Positions 36,216-44,574 are shown, numbered from the stretch's first letter. The stretch: 64,000 nucleotides of DNA from Erythrobacter longus (GCF_000715015.1 NZ_JMIW01000001.1:248001-312000); one strand, 5' to 3'. The notes: a model not told the origin generated them from the sequence alone. Numbers and translations: made by a program.

Positions 36216-37466
36216 TCAATCAGGGATGGACTGGTGTCCGGCAATCGAAATGCCATAGCCTTCGAGCGCGACCAGATCAGGGCGCGAATTGGAAAGCAGT
36301 ACCATGTCCTGCACACCAAGGTCGGCGAGGATTTGAGAGCCGATACCGATATTGCGGTGCTCTTCATCGGGCGTCCATTTTGCACCTTGTCCAACGCGCT
36401 GGGTCAAGATGACAATGATGCCCGCACCCTTTTCGCCGATCGCTCCCATGGCGCGCTGCAGTGTGCGTTTGCGCGGCCCAGGGGCGCCAAGAACATCGTC
36501 GAACACAGAGATAGGGTGCACACGGGCGAGGGTAGGCTCATCGGGCGTCACATGCCCTTTTTGGAGGACGTAGGCCATGTTGTCAGAGACCGTATTGCGG
36601 TAAGTGATCATGCGCCATTGGCCACCGTAATCGCTTTCAAAGCTGCTTTCATCGACGCGTTCGACCAGATGGTCATTGCGCATCCGGTAGGCGATCAAAT
36701 CGCGGATGGTGCCGATTTTGAGGCTGTGCTTGCGTGCAAACTCGATAAGGTCATCGAGCCGTGCCATTGTCCCATCTTCATTCATGATCTCGCAGATCAC
36801 GCCTGAGGGGTTAAGGCCAGCGAGCCGCGAGATGTCCACCGCCGCCTCTGTGTGCCCAGCGCGCACCAAAGTGCCACCTTCACGCGCCATCAGGGGGAAG
36901 ACATGGCCTGGCGTCACGATGTCATCTGCGCCCTTGCTCGCATCAATAGCGACTGAAATGGTGCGCGCTCGATCAGCGGCGGAAATCCCTGTCGTCACCC
37001 CATCCTTCGCCTCAATCGAGACGGTGAAAGCGGTTTGCATGCTTTCCTTATTGTTGCGGCTCATTGGGTCGAGGCCGAGTTGGTCCACGCGCGCCTTATC
37101 AAGAGCCAGGCAGATCAGCCCGCGGCCGTGGGTCGCCATAAAGTTGACCGCAGCAGGCGTTGCCATCTGGGCAGGAATGATGAGATCGCCCTCATTTTCG
37201 CGGTCCTCATCGTCGACAAGGATGTACATGCGCCCGTTGCGCGCCTCGTCGATGATCTCTTCAGCGCCCACAAGCACAGGCGTGCTATCGTTCGCGTCGA
37301 GGAACTTTTGCAATTTAGCGAGAGTTTCTGCTGTAGGGTTCCATTCAGGCTCGCTTGCATCGCGCAAAGTGTTGGCATGAAGGCCCGCTGCACGCGCAAT
37401 TCCGGCTTTGGTGTATGCGCCTTGGTCGATCAGGTCACGAACCTGTGTGATTGTTGATGTGCTCAT
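36216..37466 (-). CDS. ribB: 3,4-dihydroxy-2-butanone 4-phosphate synthase with N-terminal HTH and degenerate GCH II tail
   Basis: RibB turns ribulose 5-phosphate into 3,4-dihydroxy-2-butanone 4-phosphate for riboflavin. From ATG 37466 the product has 416 residues in three parts. Residues 1-60 look like a helix-turn-helix (AYTKAGIARAAGLHANTL then WNPTAETLAKLQKFL). Residues 65-270 are the synthase, with DDEDRENEGDLI, THGRGLICL, TPGHVFPL and GHTEAAVDI. The rest resembles GTP cyclohydrolase II, but the zinc motif (RCDCG) is missing, so that activity is probably lost. The reading frame continues upstream without a stop into the lytic transglycosylase; see findings. Confidence 0.93.
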   Translation of the reverse strand: MSTSTITQVRDLIDQGAYTKAGIARAAGLHANTLRDASEPEWNPTAETLAKLQKFLDANDSTPVLVGAEEIIDEARNGRMYILVDDEDRENEGDLIIPAQMATPAAVNFMATHGRGLICLALDKARVDQLGLDPMSRNNKESMQTAFTVSIEAKDGVTTGISAADRARTISVAIDASKGADDIVTPGHVFPLMAREGGTLVRAGHTEAAVDISRLAGLNPSGVICEIMNEDGTMARLDDLIEFARKHSLKIGTIRDLIAYRMRNDHLVERVDESSFESDYGGQWRMITYRNTVSDNMAYVLQKGHVTPDEPTLARVHPISVFDDVLGAPGPRKRTLQRAMGAIGEKGAGIIVILTQRVGQGAKWTPDEEHRNIGIGSQILADLGVQDMVLLSNSRPDLVALEGYGISIAGHQSIPD

Positions 37467-38588
37467 GATGTTCGAATAGCACATTTCAATGTGATTGCAA
37501 GTATGGCGCTGTGGTGCGATGGTTTGAGCACATATCGGGGCTGTCGTGCTTTGGCCCGCGAACTGGCGCCCTGATGGCGGTGTTATCTCGCCTTCGCCTA
37601 GACTTGAAGTGGTTTGGCCACTTGTTCCCTCAGGCATCTGTTTTAAAGTATTTTTGTCCCGATTTAGTAGTCCCAAGGTTATGCTGGAAGTGGTGCGATA
37701 AGTAAGGGTTGCCGCATCGCCTGTTTGGCGCTCTTTCCCAAAACTCCGGTGCTGCATCGCAGAGTTGTTCAACGGATTAACGGCGGTATCGTGCTGGATA
37801 TTTGCGCCGCCGAATTTCTCAAGCGCGTTGTTTAGTTTTTGCTCGAAGTGCTGCAAGACGTCTTGAAGACTACGAGATCGGCCAGATCGCGCATAAAAAA
37901 TCGACCGGTTCACCCGGGCCGCTTTGGGAAAAAGTTGCGCTGCAGAAGCGCCGGGATTGCGCTTCCATGCCGTCATGAATCGCGATGCGCCGCCTGTCCC
38001 AAGGAAATGCGCCAAGTAAAGCTCCGTGCCATTGGCTCGCCTGCCCAGCACTACCTCCAGACGTCTTCCGTTCTCTAGGGCATAGGCGGCCGCAACGATG
38101 GAGGCGAGCTCGGGATCAAAGCGCCAATCGAGCCTCTCTCGCCGCGAAGCGCTCTGCCCTAGATCCGCAGCAGTGCCGATCTGAGCTTGATACCGTTCCA
38201 GACTGCGCAGCCACGTTCCCTCGATGAATTGAAAGAGACCAGCGGCGCTAGAGGATGACGCCTTGGCGTCAGCGTTGAGGCCCGATTCAATCTGCGCCTT
38301 TGCAAGCAGATACTGATAGTCCACGCCCGTCTGCTGCGAAGCTTTCCAGATTGCGCGCATGACGTGTCTTTTCGATGGCGAAAGCGCCCTATTTTGCCCC
38401 TTGTTCCGATTTTGGCGCAGGTCATAGCCAGGCATCAGGTTAGAGTGCTTTTGGGGCTGCTGGCCAAACGCTTCATAGCTTGATCGCTCTGGGGAAAGGG
38501 GGGCGATGGACCCGGCGTTTGCAGGCAGCGAAGCGCACATAAGGCACGCCAGCACCATAACCCTGAAAATTGCAGCTGCCCTCACCAT
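37467..38588 (-). CDS. Exported lytic transglycosylase, open at its 3' end into ribB
   Basis: The segment encodes a signal peptide (ends near PANAG) and an SLT-like lysozyme domain. The catalytic glutamate is in AKAQIESGLNADAKASSSSAAGLFQFIEGTWL, near residue 98. It would cleave peptidoglycan in the periplasm, giving 1,6-anhydro ends. Beyond about residue 270 the sequence becomes Gln/Asn/Ser-rich with no domain. No stop codon occurs in this frame between the domain and ribB, so the true C-terminus is undefined. Either the stop was lost, or the two are translated as one 790-residue chain, or a frameshift is present. The 37467 boundary is only the base before the ribB ATG. Confidence 0.7.
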
Positions 38589-38874
38589 GGAAGAGCGGTA
38601 GGCGGCCTCGAGTTAAGAAGCGGCTGTTGGAAATTGGTGAATTTTGAACAAACAGCCTTGAATCTTTAAAACGATATGGGATCAGGCAGGGGTGGCGGAC
38701 GTAAGAGTATGGATGCCAAGCGCTTGCTGATCGGGCACCTCCAAACGCCTTGGAGCCCTCACACAGTGGTGTTCGAGACGACCTGAAGAATGGTGTGTAA
38801 AGATCTGTTTATAAACGCAAATGCCGTTTAATCCATCTGTCAAAGCGTGCCTTTAGCTTTCGACATTGAGCCCA
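38589..38874. other. Gap of 286 bp without a gene
   Basis: Between the lytic transglycosylase start and the STAS/SEC14-like gene stop I see no gene, no strong hairpin and no copy of the recurring motif. It must contain the transglycosylase promoter. Confidence 0.4.
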
Positions 38875-39672
38875 TTACGAGCTCGCAATAAGGGGTTCGA
38901 TGATAGGGTGTTTCTCCCTTGGCTCGGCACCCAACCAGGCCCACGCATAATCCTCTTGACCCAGTTCAAAGGTTCGAATTTCCATCTTGATCAATGGTTG
39001 CAGCGTGGTGATCCATTTCTCCATCCATTTAGGAGCACCCACCACCGCGTATTTCTTTAAGTCGCTGAACATCGCCAGCTTCATGCGGATATAATCCATG
39101 TGGAAGGCACCCGAAGGTTCAAATCCGGCATAGTTGCGTAAGATCAGGATCATCCCTTCGGGCGGGGCTGACTTGTGCCGCTTGTTAAGCTCAGCAGCGA
39201 TAGCGTGAAGCTCTTCGGCAGCGATTTTGCCATCGACCACAAAGCCTACGATGGTGTCGCAGTCCGTCTCAAGGATCTCGACGGTTTGTCCTCTTGGCAG
39301 CGCAGAGCTGCCTTCGATCCATTCTCTGGCAAGGTAACATTGGTCCTGATGGAATAGTTCATAGCTGATACCGGGTAAGAGTGCGCTTTCAGCTTTGGAA
39401 AGAGCGCGCATCAAGGTATCATCGCTAACAATTGCGACACGCCCCAACTGATCGCGCCGAACAAAGATATCGAGGGCATTGCGCAGCCCATGAACGATTG
39501 CCCGCACGGACATCTCAATGTCTTTGTCCAGTTCGTAGTAGAGGTTGACCGGTCCGTCATTTTCGAACGCCAGCTGGAGCTCGTGCGTGAGTTGGTCGGT
39601 GTCCTCAGGCTCAATTCTCCGGTTCAAGCGGCATGCGACGACGCCGGGTGTTGTTGAGAGAAACTCGATCAT
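38875..39672 (-). CDS. Tandem STAS/SEC14-like (SpoIIAA-like) protein
   Basis: The 265-residue protein looks like two copies of the SpoIIAA-like domain (pfam11964), residues 1-125 and 130-265. Each starts with a VxxxxxGxIxxEEL-type strand/helix (ACRLNRRIEPEDTDQLTHEL and VGFVVDGKIAAEELHAIAAE). Each then has an acidic-basic middle and a C-terminal helix (FVRRDQLGRVAIVSDD and FSDLKKYAVVGAPKWMEKW). Proteins of this kind often bind lipids or act as anti-anti-sigma-like switches; the role here is unknown. The recurring motif is centred 68 bp upstream of the start. Confidence 0.82.
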   Translation of the reverse strand: MIEFLSTTPGVVACRLNRRIEPEDTDQLTHELQLAFENDGPVNLYYELDKDIEMSVRAIVHGLRNALDIFVRRDQLGRVAIVSDDTLMRALSKAESALLPGISYELFHQDQCYLAREWIEGSSALPRGQTVEILETDCDTIVGFVVDGKIAAEELHAIAAELNKRHKSAPPEGMILILRNYAGFEPSGAFHMDYIRMKLAMFSDLKKYAVVGAPKWMEKWITTLQPLIKMEIRTFELGQEDYAWAWLGAEPREKHPIIEPLIASS

Positions 39673-39730
39673 CTGGACCTCCTGCGTCTCGCTTTGTCAT
39701 CGGCATACTATCTCCGCTTATAGCCTCGGA

Positions 39731-39750
39731 CGTTACGCAAATATCCGTAG
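39731..39750 (-). promoter_or_regulatory. Recurring upstream motif, site 4
   Basis: Minus-strand CTACGGATATTTGCGTAACG, centred 68 bp upstream of the STAS/SEC14-like gene. Confidence 0.6.
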
Positions 39751-39800
39751 GCCCGACTTGCGCCGCACGCCTTAACAGTGCTCACTTTTTGCCGCGCGAC

Positions 39801-39820
39801 CCTAGGGGGTTTCCTTAGTG
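39801..39820 (+). promoter_or_regulatory. Recurring upstream motif, site 5
   Basis: Plus-strand CCTAGGGGGTTTCCTTAGTG, centred 70 bp upstream of the host-attachment gene. Sites 4 and 5 lie back to back between two divergent genes, each pointing to its own gene. Confidence 0.6.
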
Positions 39821-39879
39821 AGCTGTTGAAGGCCGCGAGCTATTCCGGTTCAGCAAACTTAACGCAAAGGAACACGGGC

Positions 39880-40323
39880 ATGAAAATCGCGACAGGCACG
39901 CTGGTGATGGCGATGGATGGAAGCAAAGCGCATCTCTTCAAGAACGCCGGGGATACGCAAAAACCCTTGCTCGAGCCCATTAGTTCGCATCAAGCGGCCA
40001 ATCCGCGGTCGAGCGAGCAGGGCACCGACCGGCCTGGACGCTCTTTTTCGAGTGGATCGCCGCGCCGAAGCGCGATGGGTGAAACCGATCTGCACGATCT
40101 GGCCGAAACAGACTTCGTGCGCGAGGCTTCACAACTCTTGGATAAAACACAGCAGGAGCATGATCGCGGCGTCATTCTACTGGCTTCCCCCACAGTCTTG
40201 GGCGAGTTTCGCAAATGCTGCCCCGAGCGGCTGAGACCTTCGATCTTGGCGGAAATAGGCAAAGACGTGGTGAACCACGCACCAGACAAGATCGTTTCAA
40301 TCATTGATGCAGTCGATGGCTGA
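39880..40323 (+). CDS. Host attachment family protein
   Basis: The protein of 147 residues has the pfam10116 pattern: a strand with MKIATGTLVMAMDGSKAHLFKN, a variable middle with two serine/arginine-rich stretches, and a C-terminal half with GVILLASPTVLGEFRKCCPERLRPSI and a final VNHAPDKIVSII. These resemble plant-attachment-associated proteins of Rhizobiales, but the fold looks like a release-factor/RNase-E-type domain and the family function is open. ATG 39880 is preceded by AAAGGAAC. Confidence 0.85.
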   Translation: MKIATGTLVMAMDGSKAHLFKNAGDTQKPLLEPISSHQAANPRSSEQGTDRPGRSFSSGSPRRSAMGETDLHDLAETDFVREASQLLDKTQQEHDRGVILLASPTVLGEFRKCCPERLRPSILAEIGKDVVNHAPDKIVSIIDAVDG

Positions 40324-40356
40324 CATACTTTACCCCACGAAATGTCGGAGTTGAAC

Positions 40357-40524
40357 ATGGCCACACAGCCTCCAAAGCCGGATCGCATTGAACCTGCCGC
40401 GCCGCCAGAACGTCCACAGCGCGAGCCCGAGCCGGGGCCATTTAGTCCACCGGAAACCGAACCCCTTGCGCCGGACATTTATGAACCTGATGGATCGCCT
40501 GATGAGTTTCCCACACCAGAATGA
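40357..40524 (+). CDS. Small proline-rich protein
   Basis: The 55-residue product is over a quarter proline and acidic, with no membrane segment. GGAG lies seven bases before ATG 40357; a start at 40342 would add five residues. I recognise no family. It follows the host-attachment gene by 33 bases and is probably co-transcribed with it. Confidence 0.5.
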   Translation: MATQPPKPDRIEPAAPPERPQREPEPGPFSPPETEPLAPDIYEPDGSPDEFPTPE

Positions 40525-40527
40525 TCT

Positions 40528-40545
40528 CTAGGGTCCTGACCCTAG
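40528..40545. terminator. Palindromic stem-loop between convergent genes
   Basis: A perfect eight-base-pair repeat (CTAGGGTC, CT, GACCCTAG) lies just after the small proline-rich gene and before the stop of the convergent gene. It can act as a terminator in both directions. Confidence 0.5.
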
Positions 40546-40578
40546 TGCGAGCGCAATTATCGGTTGTTCGCAGATGGC

Positions 40579-40839
40579 TCACTCTTGATCAGGCTGCGGT
40601 GTGTCTTGAGAAGGGGTTTCCTCGATAGGAAGCTCCCGGACAGGTATCTCGGGCAAGTTCACCTGCACACCCTCTTCGGGGGCCGTCGTCCATTCTGAAG
40701 ATGGAGGTGCAGGCTGCTGTGCCGATTGCTGGGTGCCGAAAATGACATCTCGAAAGAGCACCAGACCGCCCACAATGGTCAAGAGTATGAGGATGAGCGC
40801 CCAGAAGGGAGCAAATTTGCTTCTTTGATTGCTTGCCAT
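40579..40839 (-). CDS. Small single-pass membrane protein
   Basis: The 86-residue product has one hydrophobic segment (FWALILILLTIVGGLVLF, residues 12-29) and then a Pro/Glu/Gln-rich periplasmic tail. I recognise no family. Motif site 6 is centred 66 bp upstream of its start. Confidence 0.6.
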   Translation of the reverse strand: MASNQRSKFAPFWALILILLTIVGGLVLFRDVIFGTQQSAQQPAPPSSEWTTAPEEGVQVNLPEIPVRELPIEETPSQDTPQPDQE

Positions 40840-40895
40840 GTTGGTTTCCCAAGTTTCACGAATGCGCCCAGTATCGCTGGCAATCAGAGGGCGCT

Positions 40896-40915
40896 TTATC
40901 CGGAAACCTCCTTAG
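40896..40915 (-). promoter_or_regulatory. Recurring upstream motif, site 6
   Basis: Minus-strand CTAAGGAGGTTTCCGGATAA, centred 66 bp upstream of the ATG at 40839. Confidence 0.6.
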
Positions 40916-41006
40916 TCGCGTGGGCCCACGAGCCATGCGGAACAAAGAGTGCTAAGGTGCAGACCTTGGTGTCACCTTGCTAAAAACAAAGCCATGATAG
41001 CGGCTC

Positions 41007-41663
41007 TTATTGAGGATCGGGCCTTTTGGCCGGGGTCTTAGTGTCTCTATCCTCTCCAATACCTGCGGCAAATGCTATCCGCAAAAGGTCAGACAGATTG
41101 TACACGTCCAGCTTCTTCATCGCGTTAGCGCGGTGTATTTCAACCGTGCGCGGGCTGATGTCGAGATCATAGCCGATGGTCTTGTTTGGATAGCCCTTGG
41201 TAAGCCCTACTAAAACGTCGTGCTCTCGCGGTGTGAGAGCGTTTACAAGCAATTCCGCTTCCTTGCGGCGTTTACTCTTTTGGCCAGATCGCTCAAGCTG
41301 GTCGAACGCTTCCGCAATGGCATCAAGCAGTGTTTCTTTTGCGAACGGTTTTTCGATAAAATCAATCGCTCCGCCCTTCATTGCTTTGACGGCGATTTCG
41401 ACATCGCCATGGCCCGTCATCACGACGACAGGAAAGGCAATGCCGCGGTCGCGCAGTTCAGCTTGAACTTCCAAACCATCGATCTCAGACATTTGGATAT
41501 CAAGCAGCGCGCAGCCCGGATCGAGCGATCCGGCTTCTTTCAGAAATGCGGTTCCACTTTCGAAAGACCTGACGGTGAGGCCCGAAGTCTTGAGCATAAA
41601 TCCAACAGAGCGGCGAACGCTCTCATCGTCGTCAACGAGATAGATGGGATACTTAACCGTCAT
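41007..41663 (-). CDS. fixJ: FixJ-type response regulator (receiver + LuxR helix-turn-helix)
   Basis: FixJ is the DNA-binding partner of the sensor encoded upstream. From ATG 41663 it has 218 residues. The receiver contains the acidic pocket LVDDDES and the phosphorylated Asp55 in CALLDIQMS, with FIEKPF as the conserved Lys loop. The C-terminal LuxR/FixJ HTH is TPREHDVLVGLTKGYPNKTIGYDL then SPRTVEIHRANAMKKL. It overlaps fixL by 11 bases. The frame is open to 41795, but the true N-terminus is MTVKYPIYLV. Confidence 0.94.
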   Translation of the reverse strand: MTVKYPIYLVDDDESVRRSVGFMLKTSGLTVRSFESGTAFLKEAGSLDPGCALLDIQMSEIDGLEVQAELRDRGIAFPVVVMTGHGDVEIAVKAMKGGAIDFIEKPFAKETLLDAIAEAFDQLERSGQKSKRRKEAELLVNALTPREHDVLVGLTKGYPNKTIGYDLDISPRTVEIHRANAMKKLDVYNLSDLLRIAFAAGIGEDRDTKTPAKRPDPQ

Positions 41664-42810
41664 CGCCCGATACCTCTGCCAGTGGGACTGTAAAGTGGAA
41701 GGCCGTGCCGCCAAAGTCGGATGGCTCGACCCAGATTTTGCCGTCATGCGACTGAACGATTGAGTGGCAGATCGAAAGGCCAAGACCCATTCCATCAGAC
41801 TTGGTGCTGTTGAATGGGTGGAACAAGCGCTCTGCTACATTCTTGTCGAGCCCCGGGCCGCTATCAATCACGGATACTTGCGCGAAAGCACCACCCTTGC
41901 GCTGGGTTTCTACTCGCAAGTGCTTGTGTTCAGAATCTAGCATTGCTTCGAGCGCATTGCGGATGAGGTTAAGAACCACCTGTTGCATTTGGACGGGGTC
42001 CACGATGACCTGATCTGCATCGGTATCGATTTGAGTTTCAAAATCGACGCCTTTGCCATCGCCATTCATCAGGGCAAGGGCGGATGCCTCTTGAATAATC
42101 CGTCCAAGGCTGGCCACCTGACGCTCTGTTTCGCCCCGCTTGATAAAGTCGCGCAGGCGATGGACAATCTGCCCTGCCTTTAATGCGGCTGATGCACATT
42201 CGTCGAGCGCTTCGCGAACAAGTTCAATGTTGTGCGCCGTTGGGTCTGCAAGCAGATCGCGCGCAGCATTGGCATAATTGGAGACCACGGTGAGCGGCTG
42301 ATTGAGCTCATGAGCCAACGATGTTGCGAGCGAGCCCATTGATGAGATCCTCGACACATGCGCCAATTCATTTTGCAGCGTGTGAAGCTCTCGTTTGGCT
42401 TCTACGCTCTCAGTCAAATCGCGAATGTAGGCAATATATGCCTTGTTACCTTCTGATCCCAGATCACCAATTTCCAGCTTTATTGGAAAGGTGCTTCCAT
42501 CGCGGTGCCGGGCCGTCGTGACCCGGCCAGAGCCTATGATCTTTGCTTCACCGGTTAAGGCATAGTTGTGCATGTAGCGATCATGCCGCTCTCGGTCAGG
42601 TGAGGGCATCAAAATGCCTACGTTCTCTCCAAGAACGTCAGCCTCGTGATAGCCGAAGATGTCGTGTGCGCCCTTGCTGAAGGTCAAAATCGTCCCATGC
42701 TGGTCAGAAATGACGATGGCATCAGGCGCTGTGTCGATTAGCGCGTGCAACTCTTCTGCACTGCGCAGTGACAAAAACGACTTAGGGTCTGCTTTTTCTT
42801 GTCCGGCCAT
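41653..42810 (-). CDS. fixL: FixL-type oxygen-sensing histidine kinase (heme PAS)
   Basis: FixL autophosphorylates when its heme is deoxygenated and passes phosphate to FixJ. From ATG 42810 it has 385 residues. Residues 15-135 are one PAS domain. RERHDRYMHNY followed by IIGSGR matches the FixL heme pocket: His76 fits the axial heme histidine and Arg96 the oxygen-contacting arginine. Other residues, such as the arginine near the heme propionate, are replaced. The HisKA phospho-His is His167 in SLAHELNQPL, and the HATPase ends with GMGLGLSICHSIVQ. There are no membrane segments, so it is cytoplasmic. The frame extends to 42855. Confidence 0.93.
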   Translation of the reverse strand: MAGQEKADPKSFLSLRSAEELHALIDTAPDAIVISDQHGTILTFSKGAHDIFGYHEADVLGENVGILMPSPDRERHDRYMHNYALTGEAKIIGSGRVTTARHRDGSTFPIKLEIGDLGSEGNKAYIAYIRDLTESVEAKRELHTLQNELAHVSRISSMGSLATSLAHELNQPLTVVSNYANAARDLLADPTAHNIELVREALDECASAALKAGQIVHRLRDFIKRGETERQVASLGRIIQEASALALMNGDGKGVDFETQIDTDADQVIVDPVQMQQVVLNLIRNALEAMLDSEHKHLRVETQRKGGAFAQVSVIDSGPGLDKNVAERLFHPFNSTKSDGMGLGLSICHSIVQSHDGKIWVEPSDFGGTAFHFTVPLAEVSGDDG

Positions 42811-42864
42811 GGTCACAGCATTCCTTTGGATGGACGTGTTCAAAAACCTGCCCACGGTCCTGTT

Positions 42865-42884
42865 CCTAGGATATTTACCTATAT
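42865..42884. promoter_or_regulatory. Recurring upstream motif, site 7 (between fixL and the oxidoreductase gene)
   Basis: Plus-strand CCTAGGATATTTACCTATAT; with the next bases (to 42888) it reads as a near-palindrome ending in TAGG, so it can serve both directions. It is centred about 65 bp from the fixL ATG and about 43 bp from the oxidoreductase ATG. It is the natural place for FixJ autoregulation. Confidence 0.6.
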
Positions 42885-42917
42885 TAGGCCAGTCTGGCTT
42901 TGGGGCATTCCAGCCTC

Positions 42918-43493
42918 ATGAAACGCATCGCGATCATTGATGGACACCCCAGCGGGGAGCCAGATCACTACATCCACGCGCTTGCAGATGCTTATCAGAA
43001 AGGCGCAGAAGAGCTCCACGAAGTGAGGCGTATCAATATCGCCGAATTGGATTTTGCAATTCTTCGCGAACCACGGGTGTGGCATGAGCTTGAACCGGAA
43101 GAGGATATTGCAGAAGCCCAGAAAGACATTGCCTGGGCTGACCATCTGGTCATCCTTTACCCCTTGTGGATGGGCGATGTTCCCGCGCTACTGAAAGCGT
43201 TTCTGGAACAGGTATTTCGCCCCGGTTTTGCGATTGAGATTACGGCGCGCGCAAACTGGCGAAAACTGCTTACAGGCAAAACGGCCAGAGTCATCGTCAC
43301 CATGGGAACGCCTGCGCCGATCTATCGCTATTTCTTCTTCTCGCACAGTGTGAAGAGCCTGAAACGTCACATCTTGCACTTTGTCGGGATAAAGCCAGTT
43401 CGAACAACCATTATTGGGCGGGTTGATAGCTGGGCTGGTTATCGCAAAAAATGGCTGAAGCGTGCTGAAACCATGGGACGGCGAGGGCGGTGA
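42918..43493 (+). CDS. Flavodoxin-fold NAD(P)H oxidoreductase (second family member)
   Basis: The 191-residue protein has the same fold as the gene at 12416: IAIIDGHPSGEPDHY at the start, HLVILYPLWMGDVPALLKAF in the centre, and VIVTMGTPAPIYRY. Identity between the two is limited, so they are not recent copies. It is the first gene of a plus-strand run with the alcohol dehydrogenase pseudogene and the L,D-transpeptidase. A redox or quinone role fits its place beside FixLJ, but the substrate is unknown. Confidence 0.85.
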   Translation: MKRIAIIDGHPSGEPDHYIHALADAYQKGAEELHEVRRINIAELDFAILREPRVWHELEPEEDIAEAQKDIAWADHLVILYPLWMGDVPALLKAFLEQVFRPGFAIEITARANWRKLLTGKTARVIVTMGTPAPIYRYFFFSHSVKSLKRHILHFVGIKPVRTTIIGRVDSWAGYRKKWLKRAETMGRRGR

Positions 43494-43495
43494 CT

Positions 43496-44574
43496 ATGCT
43501 TTCCCGAGATGTAACCGCGCAGACCATGGAAGCGATGCAGTTTTCTCAGGTGGGAAAGCCTCTTGCTTTTGTAGAAAAGCCTTTGCCTGTGCCGGTCGAT
43601 GGTGAGATATTGATCGAGGTTGCGGCGTGCGGTGTTTGTCGCACTGACTTGCATATTATTGATGGAGATATTGAAGATTGCTTGCCGATAGTGCCGGGCC
43701 ATGAGGTCGTCGGCCGCGTCGTGGGGAAGGGCGAGAAGGTGAAGATTGCTTGCCGATAGTGCCGGGCCATGAGGTCGTCGGCCGCGTCGTGGGGAAGGGC
43801 GAGAAGGTAACACGCTTTGAACTGGGAGACCGGGTTGGGGTTCCATGGCTGGGCGGGACTTGTAAGGAGTGCTCCTATTGCACGAGGCGCGCCGAAAACC
43901 TGTGCGATAAGCCTGTCTTCACCGGTTTTACGATCGACGGCGGATACGCCACGCATACCATTGCAAATGCCGACTACTGCTTCGCAATCCCGGACGAATT
44001 GAACGACATCCATGCTGCGCCTTTGTTGTGCGCTGGTCTGATCGGTTATCGTGCATTCGCTATGTGCGGTGATGCGATGCGGATTGGCTTTTATGGCTTT
44101 GGGGCATCAGCCCATATCCTTGCCCAGCTGGCCACCGGTATCGGATGCAAGATTGCAGCGTTCACGCGGCCAGGTGATGAAGAAGGGCAGAAGTTTGCGC
44201 GTCAAATGGGCTGCGTATGGGCGGGCGGGTCCGATATGCTGCCTCCGTTCGAACTAGACGCTGCGATCATCTTCGCACCCGCAGGCGAGCTCGTTCCGCA
44301 AAGCTTGGCCGCAATCCGCAAGGGAGGCGTAGTTGTTTGCGCAGGTATCCACATGAGCGACATTCCCGCCTTTCCTTACGAGCTATTGTGGGGAGAGCGA
44401 AAGTTGCGTTCCGTCGCCAATTTGACCCGCGCAGATGGCGATAGCTTTTTTACCGCGATTGCAGATCATCCGGTTCAAACACAGGTCGAAACATTTGCTT
44501 TGAAGGATGCGAACGAGGCGCTGAAAAGACTACGCGAAGGATCGATAAGCGGCGCAGCGGTGCTCATACCATGA
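43496..44574 (+). pseudogene. Zinc-dependent alcohol dehydrogenase broken by a 68-bp tandem duplication
   Basis: The gene encodes a medium-chain alcohol dehydrogenase. The N-terminal frame holds CGVCRTDLH (catalytic zinc) and PGHEVVGR; the second frame holds GTCKECSYCTRRAENLC (structural zinc) and the Rossmann region. At 43673-43740 a 68-bp block is repeated perfectly at 43741-43808. As 68 is not a multiple of three, the frame shifts and the first reading frame stops at 43759. Removing one copy restores one continuous protein of about 335 residues. The second part remains open from 43750 to the end. The 3' end overlaps the L,D-transpeptidase start by four bases. Confidence 0.92.
43673..43808 (+). 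repeat. Perfect 68-bp tandem direct duplication
   Basis: Copy 1 spans 43673-43740 and copy 2 43741-43808; all 68 bases agree. There is no spacer. The identity points to a recent event, a reversible (slippage or RecA-type) duplication, or an assembly error. Confidence 0.95.

Noticed and set aside
36063..37560. FMN riboswitch before ribB or ribH
   Set aside because: The conserved RFN blocks could not be found in the upstream regions on the coding strand.
43750..44574. A separate shorter dehydrogenase starting at 43750
   Set aside because: It would lack the catalytic zinc site of the N-terminal half and only exists because of the tandem duplication.
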